Positions 1-6,813 of a DNA stretch of 6,870 bases are shown in pieces (positions within the stretch are counted from its first letter, which is position 1; every line of letters begins with the position of its first letter). The position numbers were made by a program, and so were the translations under genes. Source of the stretch: JBOGJI01 sp050747865 (GTDB lineage Bacteria; Acidobacteriota; Thermoanaerobaculia; Multivoradales; JAHEKO01); assembly GCA_050747865.1 (NCBI GenBank), contig JBOGJI010000206.1, forward strand, positions 1 through 6,870, given 5' to 3'. The notes beneath the pieces are model-generated. The model searched no databases. It was given only the letters and a program-made list of their open reading frames with translations, and was not told where the DNA came from.

Positions 1-1
1 A

Positions 2-172
2 TGCGACCACCGCGTCGCGCTCGTCGACGACGTCGTCACCACCGGGGCCACGCTGCGCGCCGCGGCGCGCGCTCTCGCCGACCACCGGCCGGCTTCCGTC
101 GCCGCGGTGGCCGCCGCGAGGACGCCCCGGGAGCGAGCAGAAGGCGGCCGCATGCATGCAGCGCCCATGTGA
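2..172 (+). CDS. comF: ComF-family phosphoribosyltransferase, C-terminal fragment (5' end outside window)
   Basis: Reading from base 2 gives 56 codons ending in TGA at 170-172. The frame has no start codon here because the gene begins before the window. The fragment contains VALVDDVVTTGATLRAA (residues 5-21), the PRPP-binding loop of type I phosphoribosyltransferases: two acidic residues, then TTGAT. This version, followed by an Ala/Leu-rich helix and a short tail with AAARTPRE, is typical of ComF proteins. In transformable bacteria ComF is linked to DNA uptake; elsewhere its role is unclear. The usual N-terminal zinc-ribbon of ComF cannot be checked because it lies outside the window. The other long reading frame over this stretch is Arg-rich and has no domain sense. 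The call of a PRTase is solid; ComF rather than another PRTase is likely from the motif and the very short C-terminal tail. Confidence 0.8.
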   Translation, partial: CDHRVALVDDVVTTGATLRAAARALADHRPASVAAVAAARTPRERAEGGRMHAAPM

Positions 173-179
173 CAGTGCG

Positions 180-208
180 TTGACGGGTGGTCACGAACCC
201 CATATACT
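180..208 (+). promoter_or_regulatory. sigma70-type promoter of the outer-membrane protein gene
   Basis: TTGACG (180-185) and TATACT (203-208) are separated by exactly 17 nt, which is 5/6 matches at each hexamer to TTGACA and TATAAT. Transcription would begin near 214-216, leaving a leader of only about 18 nt before the ATG at 233. The promoter begins 8 nt after the comF stop, so the downstream gene need not depend on comF transcription. Confidence 0.75.
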
Positions 209-232
209 GTTTGCGCGTAAAGAAGCGTGAGC

Positions 233-2146
233 ATGGCTCGCCGACATCATCTCCTTAGCTTGACGTTGCCGCTGCTGCTGGTTGCGGGCACACCGGCCGC
301 GAGCGCGGCGGACGGCGGCGGGCTCGCGGGGCAGGTGACGACCGACTCGGGGCCGCTGGCCTCGACGCTGGTCTACGCCTACCAGCTCGCCGACCTCGAG
401 CTGACCCGGTCGGTCACCGACTCGACCGGGCGGTTCCTGTTCGAGGAGCTGCCGGCCGGGCTCTACAAGATCATCGCCTTCAAGCCCGGGTTCGTGCCCA
501 CGGTGGTGCGCCTCGCCCGCGGCTCGGCCGCGGTCGAGCAGTTCCTGGAGGTCCAGCTCGAGGCCAGCCCGCCCGGGTTCGACGCCGAACAGGGTTTCTG
601 GAGCGTTCGCGAACAGATCCCGCCCGACGTGCTGCGCGAGATGTTGAAGCCGCAGCCGGAGGAGGAGGCGCTGGCCGCGCGCCTGACCGGGCTCCATGCC
701 GGGCGGGTCGCACCGGTGCGCGGCACGATGACGGTGCTGACCGGCATGGAGCAGGGCCCGCGGGGCGAGAGCGCGATGACCCGCGGCCACCTCGATCTGG
801 CGACCCAGGTCCGCGACCTCACCTTCGGGCTCACCGGGGACGTGCGGCTGCTCGGAGACGCAGGGATCCGCGAGAGCACGACGCCGCTGCCCACCGGAGT
901 CTCCAACGCCTTCGCGCTGGAGGTGCGCAACGAGGCGGACACCGCGGTCGTCGTCTCCTCCAAGCGCGACCGGTTGGAGTCCCCTACCGGCGACCACATG
1001 CCCATCGATCTGCAGAACCTGCAGGTGCGCTGGAGCCAGGCGATCGGAAGCGAGGGGCAGTCGGAGTTCGTCGCCCGCTATACCGCCGAGGAGAATTTCT
1101 ACCGCCGCGGCCTGACGACGGCGCTCACGTTGCCGCAGGGCTCGCAGTCCTGGTACGTCGAGGGCAACTACACGACGCCGCTGACCGAGCGTACGACGGT
1201 GCAGGCCGGCGTGCGCTATCGCGAGCATGCGACGGTCTACACCACGAACCAGCTGCCGGCTGGCGGCCCGGCCCTCGCCGAGTCGCGGGTCGACCTCTAC
1301 GGCCTGGGCGGCGTGCGCATGCGGCCGGGGACGCTGCTCGAATACGGCATGGTCTCGAGCCTGGAGGACGGTCAGCTCGCCTTCGCGCCGCGGGTGGGGA
1401 CGGTCCTCGACCTGGGCAACGACTGGCAGGCTTCGGCGGTGGCCAGTCACAAGCTGGACGACGGCGACCCGCTGACGACCAGCGCCGTCGTGGCCACCCA
1501 CTACGAGGAGCTGAACGGCTGCAACCAGGTCGAGGAGTACTGCTACCAGATCGCCCTCTCGCGCCAGCAGGAGGACGGCGACGGGTTCAGCCTGGCGGCG
1601 ACGGACCGCCGGTTCAGCGAGGCCCTGCGGCTCTATTTCGACGACAACTTCTTCCGCCATCTGGACAGCCTCTACCTGGTCGACGGCGACCGGCTGCCGG
1701 AGGTGCGCTTCACCCTGACCCGGCGCCTGGGCCCGAGCATCCTGGCGCGATTCACCGCCAGCGGCGGCTCCGGCGGGGGTGGCGAGACAGGCATAGCGGG
1801 CAGGTGGCGCTGGCAGCAGTACGAGAACCGGGCCCAGTTCCTGGTGACCTCGGTCGAGACACGCTTCGAGCGCACCGACACCGGGGTGGTGCTGCGCTTC
1901 CAGCAGCTGTCGCAGGAGCTGCAGCCGATCTCGCATGCCGGCGTCGGGCTGCCGGCGCGCCAGGGCGAGGTGGAGAGCCTGCAGCTGCTGCTGAGCCAGG
2001 ACCTGAATGCCCTGCTCCAGCTCGCCGCGCAATGGGCCGTCGAGCTCGACCTCGAGCTCAGCCGGGGCGACCTGAACCAGGTGCGCACCGTCGACGCCTC
2101 CGAGTTCTATCGCCGCTTCACCGGCGGCATCGCAGTCCGGTTCTAA
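233..2146 (+). CDS. Secreted outer-membrane beta-barrel-like protein with carboxypeptidase-regulatory-like domain
   Basis: The 637-aa product starts with a Sec signal peptide: MARRHH, a Leu-rich core at residues 7-17, and probable cleavage at ASA/AD (25/26). Residues about 30-100 form a carboxypeptidase-regulatory-like Ig-type fold, with GQV, TDSTGRFLFEELPAGLYKI and KPGF as landmarks. The remainder has many short amphipathic strands with aromatic residues and polar turns, and the protein ends GGIAVRF. A C-terminal Phe is typical of proteins inserted by the BAM machinery. No TonB plug is recognisable, and the length is well below that of Oar-type receptors. Two cysteines, at 430 and 437, could form a disulfide in an exposed loop. 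ATG 233 is preferred over GTG 227 because AAAGAAG (219-225) lies 7 nt before it, whereas GTG 227 would have almost no spacing. Ligand and exact function are unknown; the barrel is inferred, not demonstrated. Confidence 0.75.
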   Translation: MARRHHLLSLTLPLLLVAGTPAASAADGGGLAGQVTTDSGPLASTLVYAYQLADLELTRSVTDSTGRFLFEELPAGLYKIIAFKPGFVPTVVRLARGSAAVEQFLEVQLEASPPGFDAEQGFWSVREQIPPDVLREMLKPQPEEEALAARLTGLHAGRVAPVRGTMTVLTGMEQGPRGESAMTRGHLDLATQVRDLTFGLTGDVRLLGDAGIRESTTPLPTGVSNAFALEVRNEADTAVVVSSKRDRLESPTGDHMPIDLQNLQVRWSQAIGSEGQSEFVARYTAEENFYRRGLTTALTLPQGSQSWYVEGNYTTPLTERTTVQAGVRYREHATVYTTNQLPAGGPALAESRVDLYGLGGVRMRPGTLLEYGMVSSLEDGQLAFAPRVGTVLDLGNDWQASAVASHKLDDGDPLTTSAVVATHYEELNGCNQVEEYCYQIALSRQQEDGDGFSLAATDRRFSEALRLYFDDNFFRHLDSLYLVDGDRLPEVRFTLTRRLGPSILARFTASGGSGGGGETGIAGRWRWQQYENRAQFLVTSVETRFERTDTGVVLRFQQLSQELQPISHAGVGLPARQGEVESLQLLLSQDLNALLQLAAQWAVELDLELSRGDLNQVRTVDASEFYRRFTGGIAVRF

Positions 2147-2167
2147 CCCACACCTTCAGACACGTGG

Positions 2168-2225
2168 GATTGGATCCGGCGGTCCGGAGCCACTTCAAGC
2201 GATTGGATAACCCGGGCCAATCGCT
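2168..2225 (+). promoter_or_regulatory. GATTGG repeat cluster and 9-bp dyad, candidate operator upstream of the kinase operon
   Basis: GATTGGAT occurs at 2168-2175 and again at 2201-2208, 33 bp apart, or about three helical turns. The second copy is part of a perfect inverted repeat, AGCGATTGG (2198-2206) and CCAATCGCT (2217-2225), with a 10-nt spacer. The intergenic stretch therefore carries three GATTGG half-sites, two direct and one inverted. There is no T-run after the dyad, so it is not a standard Rho-independent terminator, although a role in ending the upstream transcript is possible. No good sigma70 promoter is visible; TTGGAT (2203-2208) with CAGAAT (2228-2233) at 19-nt spacing is a weak candidate. 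Regulator binding is an inference. Confidence 0.4.
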
Positions 2226-2245
2226 GCCAGAATAGGGGCTTCCGG

Positions 2246-2262
2246 CGGGATTCAAAATCCCG
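2246..2262 (+). promoter_or_regulatory. Short hairpin beside the kinase ribosome-binding region
   Basis: CGGGATT (2246-2252) and AATCCCG (2256-2262) form a perfect 7-bp stem around CAA. Alternatively it folds as a 5-bp stem with a 7-nt loop TTCAAAA, which resembles a tRNA T-arm. The 3' side touches the purine-rich GAGAGGG (2262-2268), the best Shine-Dalgarno candidate for ATG 2280, so the fold could modulate translation of the kinase. No matching acceptor or anticodon arms exist, so this is not a tRNA. The regulatory role is inferred. Confidence 0.35.
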
Positions 2263-2279
2263 AGAGGGTGGCACGGAAG

Positions 2280-5099
2280 ATGTATGTCCCCCCCGCTGTC
2301 ATGCCGCTGGCTCGCCCACGCCGCCGCGTCGACGGCCTGCTCCTGATCCCCGGCCTGCTGTTGGGAGTGCTGGTCCTGACGCTCGGCGGCGCGAGTTTCC
2401 TGCGCCACGTCGCGACCTTCGAGCCGGCCGGCTTCACGGCCGCGCGCGCCGACGGGAGCTGGCAGGTCACCGCGGTGCTCGACTCCCGGACCGGCCTCGA
2501 GCGCGGCGACCGCATCGTGGCGGCCGGCCCGGAGTCCCCGGTCACGGCGCGCGAGCTGCTGCGCGCCCTGCACGCGGCGCCCGAGACCACCCTGCTGGTC
2601 CTGCGCGGCGAGGAACTGGTGAGCGTCGACTACCGCCGGCCTCCGCTCGACCCCGACTTCCCCTATCTGATCCTCGCCTTGACCGGGCTGGCCTACCTCG
2701 GCGTCGGGCTGTACACGCTGACGCGGGACCGCAGCAAGCCGGTGCGCCTCTTCTTCCTCTGGACCCTGGCCTCCGCCACCGTCTACCTGTTCACCACCAC
2801 GCCGCCGCTCGACCTCCTGGGGCGGGTGCTCTACACCGTGGAGGAGGCGGCACGGCTGCTGCTGCCGCCGCTCACGCTCCACTTCTTCCTCGCCTTCCCC
2901 GAGCCCCTGTCCGCGCGCCGGCCACCCGGCCACAAGCAACCCGTGCGCTGGCTGCCGTTTCTCTACCTGCCGGCCGCCTTCCTCGCCCTGCTGCAGGCGG
3001 ATCTCATGTTCCTCGACGGCCGCCTGCTCACCGGGGGCGATCTGGCCGCCTCGATCCGCATCCTCGATCGCCTGGAGCTCATCCACCTCGTGGCCTTCGC
3101 CGCGGCGGCGGTGGCCTTCCTGGTCTACCGCGTGCGGCGTCAGGGAGATCGCGAGAAGCAGCGCCAGCTCCAGTGGATCACGGTCGGCGTCGCCGCCGGC
3201 TACGCGCCGTTCGCAGCCCTCTACGTGGCGCCGCTGATCGCCGGCCTGCCAACGCCGGAGCTGTTGCAGACGGCGGCCGTGCTGCCGCTGGCCCTGGTGC
3301 CGTTGACCTTCGCCTGGGCCATCCTGCGCTACCGGCTGTGGGATCTGGGAGCCATGGTGCGCAACGGCACGGCCGTGGCCCTGACCGTGCTGCTCGGGGT
3401 GGTCGGCTTCGCCCTCGCCAACCTGGCGATCTCGCGCGCGGTGCCGCCGAACCTGGTCGTCACCCGCCAGCTCATCGCCTTCCTGACCGGCCTGGGAATC
3501 GCGGCGGTCATGGTCCCGACCCGGCGGCGCATCGGCGGCGCCCTCGAGCGGCTGCAATACGGCTCGAGCTTCGGCAAGCGCCAGGCGCTGCGCGAGCTGG
3601 GCCGCGAGCTGGTGCACGAGCGCGACCTCGAACGCCTGGCCACCCACCTGGTGGAGCGGACCACCGAGGCTCTGGAGCTGGAGCGCGCGGGGCTGCTGCT
3701 CGCCAACGGCGACGTCTTGCGGCCCCTGCGCGGCAAGACCGCCGAGGACCTGCCGGCGGAGCTGGGCTGGGACGAGCTGGCCGACGAGACCTGGCGGCGG
3801 GCCTCGAGCCGGCTGTCCGGCGTCGCCCTGCCGCGCAGCGAGCCTTCCCCGGCGCAACAGCTCTACCGTGTCGGATACCGCCATCTGTTCCCGCTCAGGG
3901 TACGGGAACGACGGATCGGCGTCCTGCTGGCGAGCGACAAGGCCGACCAGACGCCGCTGTCGCGCGCCGACCTGGAGCTGGTCGAAAGCCTGACCCAGCA
4001 GGCCGCCCTGGCGATCGAGAACGCCCTGCTGCTCGAGGAGGTGCGCCAGCGGCTCGACCAGGTGGTGCACCTCAAGGAGTACACCGAGCGGGTGCTCGAG
4101 TCCTCGCCCGCCGGCATCGCCGTGCTCGACGCCGCCGAGCGCGTGGTGTCGGCGAACCCGGCCTTCGGCGAGCTGGTCGGCCAGCCCCCGGCGCAGCTCG
4201 TCGGGCGGCCGTTTCGGGACCTGCTGCCGCTCGACCGGCTGCCCACCGCCGCCGACGGCCTGCGCGAGGCCCGCGTGGCCACGGCCGGCGGCGAGCGTTA
4301 CGTGCAGCTCTCCGCCGCCGCGGTGGAGCCGGGCGACGACGCCGGGCAGAAGCTGATCGTGGTGCAGGACATCAGCGACCGGGTGGCGATGGAGAAGGCG
4401 CTGCGCGAACGCGAGCGCCTCGCCTCGCTGGGCATGCTCGCCGCCGGCGTCGCCCACGAGGTGAACACGCCGATCACCGGCATCTCGAGTTACGCCCAGA
4501 TGATGCTCTCCAACACGGCGCCCGACGATCCCCACTACGAGCTCTTGAAGAAGGTCGAGAAGCAGACCTTCCGCGCCTCGCGCATCGTCAACAGCCTGCT
4601 CGAGCTGTCCCGCGACCGGCATGAGGATCCGCGGGCCGTCGACCTCGCGGAGGTCATCGATTCGACCCTGGAGCTGCTCGCCGAGCGAGTGCAGAAGCGC
4701 CGCATCGAGGTCGACTGGCAACCGCCGCCGGAGCGCCTGCGGGTGTTCGGCGACGAGGGTCAGCTCGACCAGGTCCTGGCCAATCTGGTCGCCAACGCCA
4801 TCGACGCGATGCCGCAGGGCGGCAGTCTGACGTTGACGCTCGAGGGGGACGAGGAGCGCGTCCGCGCCGTGGTCGCCGACACCGGCCGCGGGATCGCGGA
4901 AGACGAGCTGGCCCGCATCTTCGAGCCCTTCTACTCGACCCGCCTCGGCGAGGGAGGCACGGGTCTGGGGCTGTCGATCAGCTACAACATCGTCCGGCGC
5001 CTGGGAGGAGAGCTGCGCGTCGCCAGCACACCCGGCGAGGGCACCAGGTTCACGGTCGAGCTGCCCCGCCACCGAGCCACGGATGCCGATTCCCGATGA
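2280..5099 (+). CDS. Membrane sensor histidine kinase: PDZ-like, about 10 TM, GAF, PAS, HisKA, HATPase
   Basis: A 939-aa sensor that autophosphorylates on histidine and should pass phosphate to the regulator encoded next. A basic N-terminus (RPRRR, 12-16) precedes TM1 (about 19-41). Residues about 49-122 form a PDZ-like domain with LERGDRIV (73-80), placed in the periplasm by the positive-inside rule. About nine more hydrophobic segments fill 129-413; this PDZ plus multi-TM input recalls Bacillus ComP. Then follow GAF (about 445-585), PAS (about 600-705) and HisKA with H-box HEVNTPI, His726. The ATPase shows N-box Asn839, DTGRGI (867-872), the FEPFYST segment and GTGLGL (893-898), so all catalytic motifs are intact. 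ATG 2280 was chosen because GAGAGGG lies 11 nt upstream; GTG 2268 would overlap that purine tract and ATG 2301 has none. The stop overlaps the next start as ATGA. The ligand is unknown. Confidence 0.9.
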   Translation: MYVPPAVMPLARPRRRVDGLLLIPGLLLGVLVLTLGGASFLRHVATFEPAGFTAARADGSWQVTAVLDSRTGLERGDRIVAAGPESPVTARELLRALHAAPETTLLVLRGEELVSVDYRRPPLDPDFPYLILALTGLAYLGVGLYTLTRDRSKPVRLFFLWTLASATVYLFTTTPPLDLLGRVLYTVEEAARLLLPPLTLHFFLAFPEPLSARRPPGHKQPVRWLPFLYLPAAFLALLQADLMFLDGRLLTGGDLAASIRILDRLELIHLVAFAAAAVAFLVYRVRRQGDREKQRQLQWITVGVAAGYAPFAALYVAPLIAGLPTPELLQTAAVLPLALVPLTFAWAILRYRLWDLGAMVRNGTAVALTVLLGVVGFALANLAISRAVPPNLVVTRQLIAFLTGLGIAAVMVPTRRRIGGALERLQYGSSFGKRQALRELGRELVHERDLERLATHLVERTTEALELERAGLLLANGDVLRPLRGKTAEDLPAELGWDELADETWRRASSRLSGVALPRSEPSPAQQLYRVGYRHLFPLRVRERRIGVLLASDKADQTPLSRADLELVESLTQQAALAIENALLLEEVRQRLDQVVHLKEYTERVLESSPAGIAVLDAAERVVSANPAFGELVGQPPAQLVGRPFRDLLPLDRLPTAADGLREARVATAGGERYVQLSAAAVEPGDDAGQKLIVVQDISDRVAMEKALRERERLASLGMLAAGVAHEVNTPITGISSYAQMMLSNTAPDDPHYELLKKVEKQTFRASRIVNSLLELSRDRHEDPRAVDLAEVIDSTLELLAERVQKRRIEVDWQPPPERLRVFGDEGQLDQVLANLVANAIDAMPQGGSLTLTLEGDEERVRAVVADTGRGIAEDELARIFEPFYSTRLGEGGTGLGLSISYNIVRRLGGELRVASTPGEGTRFTVELPRHRATDADSR

Positions 5100-6478
5100 A
5101 GATCCTGATCGTCGACGACGAAGAGGTACTGCAGGACGTCCTGAACTCCCTGCTCGCCAACGAGGGCTACGAGACCCTCTTGGCGCGCTCGGGCGAGGAG
5201 GGGCTGACGCTGCTCAAGCGCGAGCCGGTGGACCTGGTCCTGCTCGATCTGATGCTGCCGACGATGAGCGGCCAGGAGGTGCTGCGCCAGATCACGCGCG
5301 AAGATCCGGAACAGATCGTCATCGTCATCACCGCCTATTCGTCCGTGGAGAGCGCCATCGAGGCGATGAAAGGGGGCGCCTTCCACTACATCGCCAAGCC
5401 ATTCAAGAACGAGGAGGTGCTGCTGACCATCCGGCGCGGGCTGGAGCAACGGCGGCTGCGCAGCGAGAACCGGGCGCTGAAGCGCAAGCTCTCGGGGCAT
5501 TTCTCGATGGACCAGATCGTCGGCAAGAGCTTCGAGATGCAAGAGATCTTTGAGCTCATCCGGCGGGCGGCGCCGGCGCGCAGCAACATCTTGATCCGCG
5601 GCGAGTCGGGCACCGGCAAGGAGCTGGTCGCCAAGGCCATCCACCAGCATTCGCGGCGCGCCGACGGCCCCTTCGTGACCGTCAACTCCGGCTCCATGCC
5701 GCCCGACCTCCTGGAGTCCAACCTCTTCGGCCACGTCAAGGGGGCCTTCACCGGCGCCATCGCCAACAAGAAGGGACTGTTCGAGGTGGCGGACCGCGGC
5801 ACCCTGTTCCTGGACGAGATCGGCAACATCCCGCTCGACACCCAGGCGAAGCTGCTGCGGGTGATCCAGGAGAAGGAGTTCATGCCCGTCGGCAGCGTCG
5901 AGGTCCGGCGCTCCGACGTGCGCTTCGTCGCCGCCACCAATGCCGAGCTGGAGCGGGCGGTGGCCGACGGGCGGCTGCGCGAGGACCTGTATTACCGGCT
6001 GAACGTCATCACCGTCGACCTGCCGCCGTTGCGCGAGCGCGTCGAGGACATCCCGTTGCTGGTGCGCCACTTCCTGAAGCTCTACGCGGCGGAGAACGAC
6101 AAGCCGGTGACCGATGTCACGCCGGCCGCCATGGAGCTGCTGCTCGACTACCCCTGGCCGGGCAACGTGCGGGAGCTGGAGAACGTGATCGAGCGCGCCG
6201 TGGTGCTGTCGAACGGCGAAGTCCTGGACGTCGAGCTCCTGTCCCCGGCGGTACGGCGCCACGACGCCCCCGCGTTCGAGCTCGACGAGGCGACGCCCGC
6301 CGAGATGCCGCTCAAGGACGCGGTCAGCCGCTACGAGCGGCGCCTCATCGAGCGGGCGCTCAAGGCCTCGGGCGGCGTCCAGAAGCGGGCCGCCGAGTTG
6401 CTAAGGGTCAAGCCCACGACGCTGCACGAGATGATCAAGCGGCTGAACATCTCGATCGACAGCGTCACCACGCATTAG
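5096..6478 (+). CDS. NtrC-family sigma54-dependent response regulator (receiver, AAA+, Fis-type HTH)
   Basis: A 460-aa transcription activator. The receiver (1-115) has acidic Asp7 and Asp8, phosphoacceptor Asp51 in LLDLMLP, Thr79 and Lys101, so it should be phosphorylatable. A charged helix (113-132) links it to the sigma54-interaction AAA+ module. This has Walker A GESGTGKE (169-176), the sigma54-contacting GAFTGA loop (216-221), Walker B LFLDE (Asp240, Glu241), Arg295 and Arg301 in the LREDLYYRL arginine-finger region, and WPGNVREL (354-361). A Fis-type helix-turn-helix lies at about 426-452, ending TTLHEMIKRLNI. Every catalytic and contact motif is intact, so it should remodel RNA polymerase-sigma54 using ATP. 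Its ATG overlaps the kinase TGA (ATGA, 4 nt) and there is no strong Shine-Dalgarno, which implies translational coupling and a cognate pair. Its target genes cannot be read from this window. It resembles NtrC, AtoC and ZraR, but no specific member can be named. Confidence 0.95.
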   Translation: MKILIVDDEEVLQDVLNSLLANEGYETLLARSGEEGLTLLKREPVDLVLLDLMLPTMSGQEVLRQITREDPEQIVIVITAYSSVESAIEAMKGGAFHYIAKPFKNEEVLLTIRRGLEQRRLRSENRALKRKLSGHFSMDQIVGKSFEMQEIFELIRRAAPARSNILIRGESGTGKELVAKAIHQHSRRADGPFVTVNSGSMPPDLLESNLFGHVKGAFTGAIANKKGLFEVADRGTLFLDEIGNIPLDTQAKLLRVIQEKEFMPVGSVEVRRSDVRFVAATNAELERAVADGRLREDLYYRLNVITVDLPPLRERVEDIPLLVRHFLKLYAAENDKPVTDVTPAAMELLLDYPWPGNVRELENVIERAVVLSNGEVLDVELLSPAVRRHDAPAFELDEATPAEMPLKDAVSRYERRLIERALKASGGVQKRAAELLRVKPTTLHEMIKRLNISIDSVTTH

Positions 6479-6508
6479 GCCATCAGGATCGGAATACGGC
6501 CGCGGGGT

Positions 6509-6538
6509 TTGGCGTTAGCGGGGGCGACCGGTTATACT
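6509..6538 (+). promoter_or_regulatory. sigma70-type promoter of rpmE
   Basis: TTGGCG (6509-6514) and TATACT (6533-6538) are separated by 18 nt. The -10 hexamer is identical to that of the promoter at 203-208; the -35 matches the consensus at 4/6. Initiation near 6545 would give a leader of about 58 nt before the GTG start of rpmE. It lies about 30 nt after the regulator's stop codon, with no terminator recognisable between them, so some read-through from the two-component operon is possible. Confidence 0.6.
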
Positions 6539-6551
6539 CACGCGTTCGCGG

Positions 6552-6576
6552 CGCCCGCCTCCGGGCGGCCCGGGCG
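6552..6576 (+). promoter_or_regulatory. GC-rich hairpins in the rpmE 5' leader
   Basis: Two mutually exclusive folds are visible in the predicted leader. CCGCC (6555-6559) pairs with GGCGG (6564-6568) around TCCG, which gives a UNCG-type tetraloop with a C-G closing pair. Alternatively CGCCCG (6552-6557) pairs with CGGGCG (6571-6576). Both end at least 14 nt before the Shine-Dalgarno GGAAG (6591-6595). bL31 autoregulates through its leader in E. coli, so a role in feedback is conceivable here, but nothing in the sequence proves it. Confidence 0.3.
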
Positions 6577-6602
6577 ACACTTCACCGACAGGAAGAGAGA
6601 CC

Positions 6603-6800
6603 GTGAAACCAGGAATCCACCCCGAGCTGCATCGGGTCACCGTCACCTGCGCCTGTGGCAACACGTTCGAGACGCTGTCCACCGAGGACGAGCTGCGCCT
6701 CGAGATCTGCAACGAGTGCCACCCCTTCTACACGGGCAAGCAGAAGCTGGTCGACTCGGCCGGCCGCGTCGAGCGTTTCCGGCAGCGCTACGGCCGATAA
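6603..6800 (+). CDS. rpmE: 50S ribosomal protein bL31, zinc-binding type
   Basis: A 65-aa protein with the bL31 pattern: start MKPGIHPELHRVTVTCACGN, then CNECHPFYTGKQK (36-48) and a basic tail ending RYGR. Cys16 and Cys18 (CxC) with Cys36 and Cys39 (CxxC) make a four-cysteine zinc site, so this is the zinc-containing C+ form. The zinc-free paralogue made under zinc starvation lacks these residues. bL31 sits on the large subunit central protuberance and bridges to the small subunit. The start is GTG at 6603, preceded by GGAAG (6591-6595) with a 7-nt spacer, and the length matches the family. It has its own promoter and leader and is probably functionally unrelated to the two-component genes before it. 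Confidence 0.97.
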   Translation: MKPGIHPELHRVTVTCACGNTFETLSTEDELRLEICNECHPFYTGKQKLVDSAGRVERFRQRYGR

Positions 6801-6813
6801 CCCCCGCCCACCC

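Noticed and set aside
1..183. ATG-initiated frame beginning at base 1
   Set aside because: The product is almost entirely Arg, Pro, Gly and Ala. The frame starting at base 2 carries the PRPP-binding motif and is the real gene.
191..2032. A 613-codon open frame on the - strand antisense to the outer-membrane protein gene
   Set aside because: It has the same shadow-frame composition. The + strand frame has a signal peptide, a recognisable domain, a promoter and a C-terminal Phe.
2198..2240. Rho-independent terminator after the outer-membrane protein gene
   Set aside because: The 9-bp dyad is followed by GCCAGAATAGGGG with no T-run, and the loop is long at 10 nt. It fits an operator-like dyad better.
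2195..2270. Possible tRNA gene ending at the T-arm-like hairpin
   Set aside because: The seven bases after the T-arm-like stem (AGAGGGT) have no complementary 5' acceptor strand upstream, and no proper D-arm or anticodon arm could be drawn.
2269..2283. sigma54 -24-like TGGCACG followed by ATGT
   Set aside because: The -12 element lacks the essential GC (it reads ATGT instead of TTGC) and the site overlaps the chosen start codon of the kinase, so it would not make a useful promoter.
2118..5072. A 984-codon open frame on the - strand antisense to the histidine kinase gene
   Set aside because: It is low-complexity, rich in Gln, Arg, Gly, His and Leu, with no domain sense. It mirrors the codon bias of a clearly real kinase gene, as expected for GC-rich shadow frames.
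4982..6262. A 426-codon open frame on the - strand antisense to the NtrC-type regulator
   Set aside because: The + strand frame has every motif of the NtrC family intact, while the antisense product has no recognisable domain.
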